Source: Paragorgia papillata
Taxonomy: Eukaryota; Cnidaria; Anthozoa; Scleralcyonacea; Coralliidae
Direction: 5' to 3'
Length of the DNA: 64,000 bases
Assembly: GCA_035771165.1 (NCBI GenBank)
Contig: JAWNZC010000013.1
Span: 728,501 to 792,500, forward strand
The notes below the pieces were generated by a model, which was not told the origin of the DNA, did not search any database, and saw only the letters and a program-made list of their open reading frames with translations. Position numbers and translations under genes: made by a program. This document shows positions 44,301 through 59,300 of this stretch, piece after piece. Position 1 is the first letter of the stretch. Every line of letters begins with the position of its first letter.

Positions 44301-47300
44301 AGGTTGTGGTTGTTGTAGTGATGGTTGTGGTAGTGGTGATATTAGTAGTGCTGGTATAGTATGTGATTATGGTGGTGGTTGTGATAGTGGTGGTGGTGAT
44401 TGTGGTGATGGTTGTGGTGGTGGTGATGGTAGAGTACGTGATGATGGTGGTGGTGATGATAATAGTGGTGGTAATAGTGGTGGTAATAGTGGTGGTAATA
44501 GTGGTGGTAATAGTGGTGGTAATAGTGGTGGTAATAGTGGTGGAAATCATGGTGGTAATATTGATGATAATAACGATGGTGGTTTGTCGTCGTCGTCGTG
44601 GTTGTTGTCGGCCCTTTAGCGAACTTATATTATGCATGTTATAAAGAAGTCATTGGTGCCCGAAATAACACGCGACATAAATAGACTTGCTGTAGCTTCT
44701 CAAGATTTTTAATCTTCATTATATAATTTTTGTTTTTTACTGAAGCCCGAAACCCTCCTGGTAACGTTTTCTGATTTTGTGTCGGCCTTCTTAAAAACTG
44801 AACGACTTTATCGCCGTATGGAAAAAAAGGACTTCTCGAATCTCAGTGAGTATTTGTCAAAGTATAATATTCTTTTTGTTTATAAAAATTTTGTTGTTGT
44901 TAATGTTGTTGTTGTTTATGTTTATGGTTATGTTGTTGTTCATGTTCGTGTTGTTGTGGTTTATGTTGTTTTTAATGTTGTTTGTTTTTTTACGTTGCCG
45001 TGTTTATGTTGTTTTATCATGGTGCTGGTCGTGATGTTGGTGGTGCTGCTGGTTGTTGCTAGTGGTGATGGTGGTGTTGATGGTGGTTGGTGCTGGTGGT
45101 ATTGTAATTATGCTGGTGTTGATGTTGATGGTGGTCTGTTGGTGATGGTGGTGTTGTAGTGATGCTGGTGGTCTCGATTGTGTAGTTGGTAGTGTTGGTG
45201 TTGGTGTTGGTGCTGGTGGTATGGATGGTGGTGTCAGTGTTGGTTGGCGCTGGTGATGTTGATTGTGCTGGTTGATGCTGGTGATGTTGGTGGTGGTGGT
45301 TGGTGCTGGTAGTGTTGATGGTGATGTTGGTGCTGGTGGTGTTGGTGGTGCTGGTGCTTGTATGTTGTTATTATTATTCATGGTTGTTGTTATATATGAG
45401 TCGTAGGCGATCTTACTAACATCTACAGTGAGATGCAATTCTGTAACCGAACTTGTTTTCTCAAAGATTATAGATTTGAAGTTTTCAATGGCAGGCGGGA
45501 CAATCCAGAAGCAGCAATTAAAGATATCGTTGAGATTTCACTGGATAATGTAACCAATCACGACAACTGTACGCCAAACTGTAAGTACGGAAGTTCACTT
45601 GTTTATAACATCTGCAATCGAGGACGTTAGCTGTATTTGCAATCATAGGTTTCTCAGGCGTTTTTGGACGTTTTTCTACACATTGGCCAAAGACTCAGGT
45701 CTTTTGTCCAATCAGTGTGTAAAGAGTGTGTTTGTTGCGTTTTAGGCATTGTGAAAGTATGTCTTGTGAAGATAAAGAAGATGAGCCTCAACATAACAGT
45801 CGGGTAATTCTTTAACGTTAACTCTGTGATTCCTTTTTGATTCGAAAGGAACCGAATATAAGATATGAATATTTTTAAGATACCTTAATACTCAGAAACA
45901 CGTCCGAACGCTAGGTGGGACTCGAGCTCGCAATCTTGCAAATGCTATGTCTTGGAGTTGGTAAACTTTGTTCAGTTCCGAATGCTATAGCTGGATACTG
46001 CAACCAGCGAGCCAATAGAACTCAGATGGTAGACCGAGCTTCTTTTATAATATTTAGACTTGAGAATGAGTCAAACCGTACGTGCTTGTTAGGCTACAAG
46101 TCGCATTGTGTATAGTATTTTTCAGTTAAATGTTTTTCTACGTTAGTATAGTGTTTGCAGCTTGAAGTCTGTCATCTGAGTTCTAGTGGCTCAATGGTTA
46201 GAGCGTGCTGCTAGAATTCTGAAGGTTATGGATTTGAGTCCCGTCTGGGAGCTCACAGTTTCTGAGTTTAACAACTTACGACAGCTTGTACAGCAATAAC
46301 AAACAAAACTTTACCAACGACATAGTTCAATGCTACTCTGGCTTAAAACGTAGCTTAAAAAGTTACTGTTCATGATCCAACGTTTCGATAATCCGATCTA
46401 GTGTCTTCATCATGAGGGGTGATCGTTGTGAAGATGATGAAGACACTAAATGAAGACACTAGATCGGAGTGTCGAAACGTTGGGTCATGAACAGTAACTT
46501 TTTAAGCTACGTTGAAAAAACGTTTAAGGCAGAGTAGCGTTAAACTATGTCTTGTTCTTCACCTGGCTGCGTTGGGAGTTTATTTGTTAACGTTAGCTTG
46601 TGAACTGCAAACAAATCAACAATAATATCGACGCCATTTTTTAGTTATCGTCAGTTAAACATGAAGCCGAAGAAACTCGTATTATTTTCTACTGCAAATA
46701 ACAAATTGTAAATTTGAGGAGTCGTCAATACTGTAATGGCTTGTATTATTTGTACGCGTGAAGATGTCGAACTCGTTATATTCCTTTCTTGTTCTTAGAG
46801 GAAAAGAATATCTTCTGCGGAGGTCTATTATCTTAGTAGAGATGGTTGTCAATGGGAGACGTGTTACAGAACTTGGAACACAACATGCGATTGTCAAAAT
46901 TCCTTTGGACCCAAAGGTAGGGGAAGACAAAACAATGTTGTTGTATTTTTTCAAACGTTGTTTGAAAAGCACCATTGTTGTATATTTTTAATTTGTTTTT
47001 CAAGTATACTTCACTTTGTTTTATTTCATTCACTTTATTTCACTCCATTTCACTCCATTTCACTTCGCCTCGCTTCGCGTCGCTTCACTTCGCTTCACCT
47101 CGCTTCACTTCACTTCACTTCATTTCACTTCATTTCACTCTTCTTTACTCCACTTCAGTTCACTTCACTTCAGTTCACTCCACTCCACTCCACTTCACTT
47201 CACTCCGCTCCACTTCACTCCACTCCACTCCACTCCACTTCACTCCACTTCACTGCACTCCACTCCACTTCACTGCACTCCACTCCACTTCACTTCACTT

Positions 47301-50300
47301 CACTTCTCTTAACTTCACCCCACTCCACTCCACTCCACTTCACTTCATTTAATTTCACTTCACTTATTTAAGTATTATTACATATATTGATTCAAAGGGA
47401 GAAATTAGACATGATATGAAGTGTGCGTATTTGGATGCGGAATCTAACAGTACTACAAAGGAATGGAGTGTCAAAGGTGTTGAATTTCATTCATTTGACA
47501 CAAACAAGAAGATCGCGAAGTGCAAGATCAATCACATGTCAAATTTTGTAGTGTTGTTTGCTGTTGAAGAACCGGTAAGCCTCCTTGATATTATTCTCAC
47601 TTTGAAATTTACTTCTAAAATTTTGAAATCCCAAAAAGTGCCACAAGCCGGGTTGTTGAGATACCAGTGTGTGGCGAGTGTGACTTCCCTGCGAGCAGAG
47701 CCTCCTGTATCCTTGCGAGGCGAAGGAAAGGAAACTCTGCCGAAATCGTGTATTTTCTTTGATGTCGCCGTCGCCCAAGTGTTGTGGCGAGACAAACCAA
47801 TTCAGTTCCTGTTTCAACAGGTTTTGATACGCACGGCTATATTTAAACGTAAACGTGGTGACTAATATTTGAGCCCAAGTCATAGATCGATGTTGTCAAG
47901 TTATTCTGAAGATTCGAACAATTACGAGTAACCTGCGAATACACCCGCCTCGGATATCTATTCTTTTCACAACGAATTCGATTTGCGATAAATTCAAAGA
48001 TTTCCTATCAAAAGCGAACGATTTTTCAGTCATCAAGCAGGACTTCCTGTTGAATCTTTAAATTGTCGTTTGAATCTTTAAATTGTCGTTTGAATCTTTA
48101 AATAGTCGTAACCTAGCAACGTGCGTTTCAAATTTCACTCATTGGTGAGAATGCCTGTTCAACTGTCTGGACATGAAGTCCTGCTTGAAGACAGAAAAAT
48201 CGTTCGATTTCGATAGGAAATCTTGCAACTTATCGCAAATCGAACTCGTTGTTTTAAGAATAGCTATCCGTTTGCTTTGTTTGGTAAAAACTAGGAATTT
48301 AAGACACAAACTGAGCACCATTTAAATCGTATCTGGGCAACCGTCACGCTTGCTCAAATGAAAAAATACGCGATTTCGGCTGTCTCCTTTCCTTCGCCTC
48401 GCAAGGGTGCGGGAGGCTCTGCTTGCAGGGTAAGGTGTGGCTGTTCGCGACTTATTTAAGCCACGGCTTGTTTTGCCCCGTATAAAAGGCCCTAATATGA
48501 CTGCACTACATTTGTACTTTGTGGACACTTTTCTATTTTGGATTTTGTTATCCTGGGGAGACTTCAATTTTATCTCTCACGGTCACCAGGGCTTGCACGT
48601 TAGCTGAAAATCTCGAAGCAGGCGAAACTTCAGCTTCTTGATGTAAAATCAGCATGTTATTGCTATGATGTAGTGATACGTTGTCTGGTAATGTCAAGCT
48701 TAGTGCCCACTTATTATAATTATTATATGGTTGCTATTTTTATTGTATATACATGTGTTGTAGCTTCCCAAGGATGTAAACAAGGCAGTAAAGAGTATTC
48801 GACATTTAACCAAACTGCTGAACAACACTGAATCGTGTAAAAAGATGCCAGAATATTGCAATGTGAGTAAAAAAAGGAAAACCTCAAATTTTGCGTTGTA
48901 GCAATAAGTGAAGTGAAGTGAAGTGAAGTGAAAGGAAGTGAACTGAACTGAAGTGAAGTGAAGTGAAGGGAAGTAAGGGAAAGGAAATGGAGAGAAGTGA
49001 AGTGAAGTGAAGTGAAGTGAAGTGAAGTGAAATGAAATGAAGTGAACTGAACTAAAGTGAAGTGAAGTGAAGTGAAGTGAAATGAAATGAAGTGAACTGA
49101 AGTGAAGTGAAACGAAGTAAAGTGAAGTGATGTGAAATGAAATGAAGTAAAGTAAAGTGAATTGCGGTGAAGCGAAGTGAAGTGAAATGAAGTGAACTGA
49201 AGTGAAATGAAGTGAAATGAAATGAAGTGAAATGAAGTAAAGTGAAGTGATGTCAAGTGAAATGAAGTACAGTGAAGTGAAGTGAAGTGAAGTGAAGTGC
49301 AGGTTGAACGACCTTCCTATCGTTTTAATTCTCAACATCATTGTTTTGTAGAGAATCTTTGATGATGGAGCAAGAATCGTGAATAACGTCTTTAATAATA
49401 ATGTTTCCCGAGTATGTTCTTATGGATTTCCAACCTTTGCCTTTTATTAGAAAATTTCACATAGAAAAGCTGAGTCAAAACACAGATGTTTCATTTTCAA
49501 ATTGGCATTCAAATGATTTAAAGTGCCTATGAAACGAAAATTAAGTTTGTCTTACATATTTTGCAGTTTTTCGTTTCCTTGCTTCGTTCTTGAGATATTT
49601 TAGTTTGTTTGATATGCAAATCACACATTTTGACGTCACACGTGCGTAATGAGTTATTGAAAAAGTTATATATCTTTGCTATTATCAAATATAATAATCA
49701 CTTGAAGATCTGTATGTTTAGTGTTGTGGGCTTAACACTAGCCTGCGCACAGGCCTCCTGTTGCTGTGTCATTACTCGACCGAGTCTAGGTTTCGGATCC
49801 GTGTCTGTTTCTGGGGTTTTTTTTGACAGTGACTATGCCCGCAATGCTTACAACTGCACAAATAAATAATAGTGAAGACTTGTAGGAGCGGTCAAAGCAC
49901 CCGATTTCAATCATAGAAACTATCACATTTAGTTGCGTAGCTTCTCTGCGCAGTTATTTGTCGGCCAGTCACTGCCATGAATTCTTAACTTTTTCGGCTA
50001 TTTGTAATTTGTGTGCCTATCCGACTACGTCAACTACGATGAACAACACTTTACTTGTTTTCACTTTGGTTTATACGGAGGCGCGGCGCTTCGTCGCTCG
50101 TAGAGATCGACTTGTGGCAAGTCTAGCGTGGCGCATATCTTACACAAAACTGGCCAGTACGCCATTTCTTCTAGGTATTGATAATATTACCTTTAGTACG
50201 GCTGCAATAACAACTCGCGATCGAATGACGATATCCTACACCAACTACACGCGTAAAAATCTCGCAAGTTGTTACAGCATTGTTGCCTGAACAATGCTGT

Positions 50301-53300
50301 ATGTAACAACTTGTTGACATGTGTGAAGAACATTGATGAATTAACAACATTGTTCATCATTGTTTCAACATGTTGTTACTGCTTGACGAAACAACAACCG
50401 TTGTTCACGCATGTTGTAACAAGCGAAGCAGGTTCAATGAACACATTCAATGTTCAATGATTCATTCAATGTTCAATCATCACATTCAATGTTCAATGAG
50501 TCATTCAATGTTCATGTTGATACATCAACCATGTTTACCATTGTTGTAACATTGTTGTTCATCGTTGTTATTTCGTCATGCTGTTACAACGTGTTGTATC
50601 ATGAGCTAGTTTCGAATAGTTTCGTCCGCAAGATTCTTGACTACTTAATGAATGAACACGATAAAGCGACATTCACTGAGAAAGAAATTACAGAAAAATA
50701 TCTTTCTGGAGATCTATTTCTCGAGGAGATAAACGTATCATATAAAACTATGCGTCAGTACTCGCTCCGCCGTTGGGTTTTAAACACATATAAATTCCAA
50801 TCATATATAGTTTCAACACTACACTCGCAATTTTGGAGCCAGTCTAGATCAGAATTCAGATGCGTTTTAAATCAGTTGCGGGAGAGTCAGTATTTATGAG
50901 CAGCTCAACCCTCTAGTCTTCTTCAAATGCATATTTACAACTTGAAAAAGTTTAATTTCCATATCAAACAAGCTAAACTATCTCAAGAACAAAGCAAGGA
51001 AACGAAAAACTGCAAAAGATGTTAAGAGGTTGTGGTGGTTAATGTGGTGGCGATGTTAAGAGGTTGTGGTGGTTAATGTAGTGGCGATGTTAAGAGGTTG
51101 TGGGGGTTAATGTGGTGGTGATGTTAAGAGGTTGTGGTGGTTAATGTAGTGGCGATGTTAAGAGCTTGTGGTGGTTAATGTGGTGGTGATGTTAAGAGGT
51201 TGTGGTGGTTAATGTAGTGGCGATGTTAAGAGGTTGTGGTGGTTAATGTAGTGGCGATGTTAAGAGGTTGTGGGGGTTAATGTGGTGGTGATGTTAAGAG
51301 GTTGTGGTGGTTAATGTAGTGGCGATGTTAAGAGGTTGTGGTGGTTAATGTGGTGGTGATGTTAAGAGGTTGTGGTGGTTAATGTAGTGGCGATGTTAAG
51401 AGGTTGTGGGGGTTAATGTGGTGGTGATGTTAAGAGGTTGTGGTGGTTAATGTGGTGGCGATGTTAAGAGGTTGTGGTGGTGATGGCGGTGGTGGTTAAA
51501 GTGGTGGAGGTGGTGGTAGTGATGGTGGTGGTGATAGTGGTTAAGGTGGTGATGGTGATGATGGCGGTCATGGTTGTTGTGATGGTGGTAGTAGTGATGA
51601 TGGTAGTAGTGATGGTAGAGTATGTGATGATGATGGTGGTTGTGATAATAGTGGTGGTAATAGTGGTGGTGGTGGTTAATGTGGTGGCGATGTTAAGAGG
51701 TTGTGGTGGTTAATGTGATGGTGATGTTAAAAGGTTGTGGTGTTTAATGTAGTGATAGTAGTGATGGTGGTTAGGGTTGTGGTGTTTGTCGTTCTTGTGG
51801 TGTTGATAGTGGTGGTTGTTAAAGTGGTGGTGATGGTAGTGGTGGTGGTTGTGATAGTGGTGATGATAGTGGTGATGGTGATGGTTAAGGTGGTGGTAAT
51901 GATGGTAGTGATGGTGGTGGTGATAGTGGTGGTGATGGTTAAGGTTGTGGTGATTGTTGTAATGGTGGTAGTAGTGGTGATGGTAGCAGTGATGGTACAG
52001 TATGTGATGATGATGGTGGTGGTTATGATAATAGTGGTGGTAATAGTGGTGATGATGGTTCAGGTTGTGGTGGTTGTTGTGATGGTGTTAGTAGTAGTGA
52101 TGGTAGCAGTGATGGTAGAGTATGTGATGCTGGTGGTGGTTATGATAATAGTGATGGTATTAGTGGTGGTGGTGGAGAAGGTTGTGGTGGCTGTAGTGAT
52201 GGTTATGGTAATATTAGTAGTGATGGTAGAGTATGTGATGATGATGGTGGTTGTGATGGTAGTGGTAATAGTGGTGGTGGTGATGTGTGGATAAGGTTTT
52301 GGTGGTTGTAGTGATGGTTGTGGTAATAGTAGTTGGTAATAGTGGTGGTGATGATGGTGGTTATGGTTGTGGTGGTTGTGGTGATGGTTGTGGTATTGAT
52401 GATGGTAGAGTACGTGGTGGTGGTGGTGATGGTGGTGGTAATAGTGGTGGCAATAATAGTGGTAATATTGATGATAATAATGGTGGTGCTTTGTCATCGT
52501 CGTTGTGGTTGTTGTGTTGGTCTTTTGTTGAACTTATATTAAGCGTGCTATAAAGAAGTCATTGCGTGCCCGAAATAACACGCGATATAAATAGGCTTGC
52601 TGTAGCTTCTCAAGATTTTTAATCTTCTTTTTATTATTTTTGCTTTTTACTGAAGCCCGAAACCCTTCTGGTAACGTTTTCTGACTTTGTGTTGGCCTTC
52701 TTAAAAACTGAAGGACTTTATCGCCGTATGGAAAAAGACTTCTCGAATCTCAGTGAGTATTTCTCAAAGTATAATATTCTTTTTGTCTATAAAAATTTCG
52801 TTGTTGTTAATGTTGTTGTTGTTTATGTTTATGTTGTTGTTCGTGTTCGTGTTGTTGTGGTTTATGTTGTTGTTAATGTTGGGGTTTTTTTACGTTGTCG
52901 TAGTTTATGTTGTTTTTTTAAGGTGCTGTTGGTGGTGGTGGTGATGTTGGTGGTGTTAGTGTTGGTGCTGGTTGTTCCTGGTGGTGTTAATGGCGGTGAT
53001 GTTGGTGGTGGTGGTGTTGATGATGGTTCGTGCTGGTGGTATTGTAATGATGCTGGTGGTGTTGATGGTGGTGCTAATGGTGTTGTAATGATGCTGGTGG
53101 TCTTGATTGTGTGGTTGGTGCTGGTGGTGTTAATGATGGTGTTGATGGTGCTGGTGGTATTGATGGTGTTGTTGATGGTGTTGTTGGTAGTGTTGGTGGT
53201 GCTGGTGGTGGTGCTGATGGTGGTGCTGATGGTGGTGCTGAAGGTGATGGTGGTGTTGATGGTGGTTGGTGCTGGTGGTGTTGTAGTGATGCTGGTGGTC

Positions 53301-56300
53301 TTGATTGTGTGGTTGGTGCTGATGGTGTTGGTGCTGTTCGTAGTGTTGGTGTTGGTGTTGGCGCTGGGTGGTGTAGATGGTGGTATTGGTGCTGATTGGT
53401 ACTGGTGATGTTGGTAGTGTTAGTGTACGTAGTTGTTGCTGGTGGTATTGATGGTGGTGGTGTTAGTGTTGGTGCTGGTGGTATTGATGGTGGTGTTAGT
53501 GTTTGTGCTGGTGGTATTGATGGTGGTGTTAGTGTTGGTTGGTGCTGGTAATGTTGTTGATGGTGGTGGTTGGTTTTGGTGATGTTGATGGTGCTGGTTG
53601 GTGCTGGTAGTGTTAATGGTGGTATTGGTGGTAGTGTTGATGGTGGTGTTGGTGCTGGTAGTGTTAAGTGTTAGTGTAATTGTTGGTGCTGGTGGTGTTG
53701 ATGGTGGTGTTGGTGCTTGTGTGTGGTTGTTGTTGTTATTATTCATGGTTGTTATATATGAGTCGTAGGCGGTCTTATTAACATCTACTAGAGTGAGATG
53801 CAAAACTGTAACCGAACTTGTTTTCTCAAAGATTATACATTTGAAGTTTTCAATGGCAGTCGAGACAATCCAGAAGCAGCAATTAAAGATACCGTTGAGA
53901 TTTCACTGGATAATATAACCAATCACGACAACTGTACGCCAAACTGTAAGTACGGCTGCTCACTAAATGTTTATAACATCTGCGATCGAGGACGTTGGTT
54001 GTATATGAAATTTATATACATTGGTTTCTTAAACATTTTTGGGAAGTTTTTCTCCCAACTGGCCAATTAGACTCCGTTTTTTTGTCCAATCAGTGTGTAA
54101 AGAGTGTGTTTGTTGCGTTTTAGGCATTGTGAAAGTATGTCTTATGAAGGTAAAGAAGATGATCCTCAACATAACAATGGGGTAATTCTTTAACTCTGTG
54201 ATTCCTTATTGATTCGAGAGGAACCGAATATAAGATATGAATATTTTTAAGATATCTTAATACTCAGAAACACGTCCGAACTCTATGTGGGACTCGAGCT
54301 TGCAATCTTGCGAATGCTATGTCTTGGAGTTAGTAAACTTTGTTCAGTTCCGAATGCCAGCCAGATACTCTAACCAGCGAGCCAATAGAACTCAGATGGT
54401 AGACCGAGCTTTTTTTATAATATTTATACTTGAGAACGAGTCAAACCGTATGTGCTTGTTAGGCTACAGTTATGTCATTAAGTAATTTTCAGTTAAATAT
54501 TTTTCTACGTTGGTATAGTGGTTGCAGCTTGAAGTCTGTCATCTGAGTTCTAGTGGCTCAATGGTTAGAGCGTGCTGCTAGAATTCTGAAGGTTTTGTAT
54601 GGGTTTGAGTCCCGTCTGGGAGCTCACCGTTTCTGAGTTTAACAACTTACGACAGCTTGTACAGCAATAACAAACAACTTTACCAACTTCGAGTTGAAAC
54701 ACTATACTAACGTAGAAACTAACGTTAGCCCAGACTCAGACATAGTTCAACGCTACTCTGGCTTAAAACGTAGCTTAAAAAGTTACTGTTCATGATCCAA
54801 CGTTTCGATAATCCGATCTAGTGTCTTCATCAGGGGTGATCGTTGTGAAGACGGAGTGTCGAAACGTTGGGTAATGAACAGTAACTTTTTAAGCTACGTT
54901 CAAAAAACTTTTAAGCCAGAGTAGCGTTAAACTATGTCTTATTTTTCACCTGGCTGCGTTGGGAATTTATTTGTTAACGTTAGCTTGTGAACTGGAAATA
55001 AACTCCACAATAAATAATATCGACGCCATTTTTGAGTTATCGTCAGGTAAACATGAAGACGAAAAAACTCGTATTATTTTCTACTGCAAAAACAAATTGT
55101 AAATTTGAGGAGTCGTCAATACTGTAATGGCTTGTATTATTTGTACGCGTGAAGATGTCGAACTCGTTATATTCCTTTCTTGTTCTTAGGGGAAAAGAAC
55201 ATTTTCTGGGGAGTTCTATTATCTTAGTAGAGATGGTTGTCAATGGGAGACGTGTTACAGACCTTGGAACACAACATGCGATTGTCAAAATTCCTTTGGT
55301 CACAAAGGTAGGGGAAGAGAAAACAATGTTGTTTGTTCTTTTCAAACGTTGTTTGAGAAGCACCATTGTTGTATATAATTTGTTTTTCAAGTATACTTCA
55401 CTTCGTTTTATTTCATTCACTTTATTTCACTCCATTTCACTTCGCTTTGCCTCGCTTCGCTTCACTTCACTTCACTTCATTTCACTTTTCTTTACTCCAC
55501 TTCAGTTCACTTCACTTCAGTTCACTTCATTTCACTTCATTTCATTTCACTTCACTTCACTTCACTTTTCTTTACTCCACTTCACTTCACTTCACTTCAC
55601 TTCACTTCATTTCACTTTTCTTTACTCCACTTCAGTTCACTTCACTTCACTTCACTTCATTACACTTCATTTCACTTTTCTTTACTCCACTTCAGTTCAG
55701 TTCACTCCACTTCACTTCACTCCACTCCACTTCACTTCACTTCACTTATTTAAGTATTATTTTGTTTAATATATATTGATTCAAAGGGCGAAATTAGACA
55801 TGATATGAAGTGTGTGTATTTGGATGCGGAATCTAACAGTACTACTAAGGAATGGAGTGTCAAAGGTGTTGAATTTCATTCATTTGACACAAACAAGAAG
55901 ATCGTAGAGTGTAAGACCAATCACATGTCAAATTTTGCAGTGTTGTTGGCCGTTAAAGAACCGGTAAGCTTCCTGGATATTATTCTCACTTTGAAATTTA
56001 CTTCTAAAATTTTACCCCCAAAAGTGCCACAAGCCGGCCTGTTGAGATACCAGTGCATGGCGGATGTGACTTCCCTGCGAGCAGAGCCTCCTGTATCCTT
56101 GCGTGGCGAAGGAAAGGAGACTCTGCCGAAATCGTGTATTTTCTTTGATGTCGCCGTCGCCCAAGTGTTGTGGCGAGACAAACCAGTTCAATTCCTGTTT
56201 CAACAGGTTTTGAATCGCACGGCTATATTTAAACGTAAAAGCGGTGACCAATATTTGAGCCAATGTCACAGATGTTGTCAAGTTATTCTGAAGATTCGAA

Positions 56301-59300
56301 CAATTAGCACGCTTACTCGTACGAGTAACCTGCGAATACAGCCAGCCGCCTCGGATATCTATTCTTTTCACAACGAGTTCAATTTGCGATAAATTCAAAG
56401 ATTTCCTATCAAAATCGAACGATTCTTCAGTCATCAAGCAGGACTTCCTGTTGAATCTTTAAATAGTCGCAACCTAGCAACGTGCGTTTCAAATTTCACT
56501 CATTCGTGAGAATGCCTGTTCAATTGTCTGGACACGAAGTCCTGCTTGATGACGGAAAGATCGTTCGATTTCGATAGGAAATGTTGCAATTTATCGCAAA
56601 TCGAACTCGTTGTTTTAAGAATAGCTATCTATAAAGACAGAAACTGAGCACCACTGCATAAGGAAATTAAATTGTATCCGGGCAACCGTCACGCATGCTC
56701 AAATGAAAAAATACACGATTACGGCAGTCTCCTTTCCTTCGCCTCGCAAGGATACAGGAGGCTCTGCTCGCAAGGTAGGGTGTGATTGCCTCCGCTCAAA
56801 AAGAAAAGCAAAAACAAGAAACGCAGCCTTTAAAGTGGTTCTCTGATGAAAATATTGTTGGTAATGTTTCTTCATAATTCTAAAGATATTGTGGTAGTTG
56901 GTAATCGTGCAAAGTTTATTTTACGTGCGAAGTTTGTATTTTGGAGCTCCGCCATTAAATTGGCCGTGTTTGAGATGAATGAGTTGAGGAGAACTTATGA
57001 CGTCATAGACTCAACAAAAACAAAAGATCATTGTTGTTGTCAACAAAAGGGTCATTGTTGTTATTGAGGCTATGACGTCATAAGCTTTCTCGACTCGCTC
57101 TTCTCAAGCTCGTCCACTTTAATGGCGGCGCTCCAAAATACAAACTTCCCACGTAAGATATCACCTTTTCTTCAACGAATTTTGAAATGAAACTTTGCAC
57201 GTTTACTAACCACCAAAACATCTTTGGGATTATGCAAAAACATTGCCAACAATATTTTCATCAGAAAACCATTTAAAGTTTTTTTCCGTTTGTACAGCTT
57301 GTACAGCAAAAACAAACGTAAAAAATCTTTACCAACTTCAAGCTGGAAAAATTACTACTAACATATATAAAGAACTGAAGCTTTTGTCGGCAAATGATGC
57401 TCAACCTTGACTTTGTTGGCAAATATCTTTAATAATTTTGGTCGTTAAAGGGCAATAGCACTAAAAATTAAGTTTGTCTAATTTGAAAGAACGCATAAAA
57501 TTGTAATAGAACATCCTTTACAACTTCTCCATACTTTACAATCTCTCTTCGTTTTCAAGATATTTCAATTTGTTTGATATGTAAATGAGATGGTCTCTGA
57601 CGTCAGGTGTGGGGTAAAATATTTTCACATGTAGCAAAACCAGTTATATCTCTAAGTTTGTTCAGCGAAATCATATGAAACTGTGCACATAAAAACTCCT
57701 TGCGACGCTGAACATTTCATGTTAGATATGTAAGTGATTTTGCTCTGAATGAAAATATTTTATCCCACTCCTGACGTCAGAGACCATCTCATTTACATAT
57801 CAAACAAATTGAAATATCTTGAAAACGCAGAAAGATACGAAAAAGTTGTAAAAGATCTTCTATTACAATTTTATGAGTTCGTTCAAATTAGACAAACTTA
57901 ATTTTTAATGCCAATCCCCTTTAAAGGAAGGCTGTATTTGCCGCTGTGATTGTCAGATTCTGAGCCCACAATGCTATTATCTGTAGTTTCTGGAGGTATT
58001 ATCTGTAGGGAAAAGGACTTATCATGCATGTGCTGACGTCATCTATTCAGCTAAGCAAAGCGAAGAAAACCGCGGGAAAGAAGCAACTGTCTTTGAATTG
58101 CGTATTTTGAACGTTTTTTCGTTTTGGGAGAGTGATTTTCTTTACATTTTCAACTGAATTATACATTGAAAATGTATAATAAAACAATTATTGAATTCGA
58201 CTTTTTTTGTATCAAGAATTATCAAGGTCTCAGATCGCATTATCAGCCTGACAGCCTTTGGCTTCGGCAGATAACACAGACTTCAACTTTGATAATTCTT
58301 GATATCAAAAAAGTCTCATCCAATAATTGTTTAATATCTGTTTTTTAAGTGTGGATGAAGTGAAAAACTCGTTGGCATTTTTGTTGTTTCAATGAACAGA
58401 GAAGCATGGTAGGACATTCACTGAAAATGTTAAGAGAATCTGGTGTATAGTGTTCAGTTCAAGGGCGACGCATCTAGGGGGGCTAAGCCCCCCTAGACAT
58501 GGCAACAAGATGATGTTTTTGAAAAGGAATACTACTTTCCAAACACAAGAAAAATTTTAGATTCTGTTCAAAAGTGCTCTTAAAATGCAGGAAAGGCCAT
58601 TTTAGAGCCCCAAAATTTGGGGGGAGCACGCCGCAGGACATGTCAAAGTTTACGACGACGCCTCTTTAGCCGGTGGTTTTGCCCCCAGCCCCCCTACTTT
58701 CAAAGATGTTCCGCCGCCACTGGTGTTCACACTATTGACTATTCAATTTTGCCGTGGCTAGGTTTGTTTTCGGTAAAAAGTTTGGCTCTCGGTGACAAAT
58801 TTTCAGTGAGTGCTTCTACCACGATGCTCATATATACTAGAATTATCTCCCCATGCTCGACTTTCGCGACAGCCGAACGTGGTTGCATGACTTTTGCGTT
58901 CTGATTACACACTTTTAAAACCTGACTTGCTTTATACAACAGACTTCTGACGGGCACAAGTTTGCACTGGATCTTATAAGTTATATTGGCTGTGGCCTGA
59001 CGTTGTTAGCTGTGGTCGTTACCTTGGTTATATATCTGATTTTCCGGTATGTATTATAGTTTGGATGTAGATAGTTTTTACTTTTCTCTTTTTCCTGATA
59101 CTATCTTGACTAGACCGGCATCGGATCCACCCTTCTGAAAATTTCACATGTTTTTCACATGGGATTCATATGTGATCACATGCATCACATTATTTTTTGT
59201 GTTCACGTGCTTTTAACACTGACTTATATATAACTGGACTGCGGGTACTCTGTATCAATGACTGACAAAAGGTGACCGATCCATGCACGATGGCGTGCCT

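Noticed and set aside
58452..58730. Possible third hAT-like element
   Set aside because: The right end ccgccgccactg looks right and GTGTTCA occurs on both sides, but the left end does not match the right end well enough.
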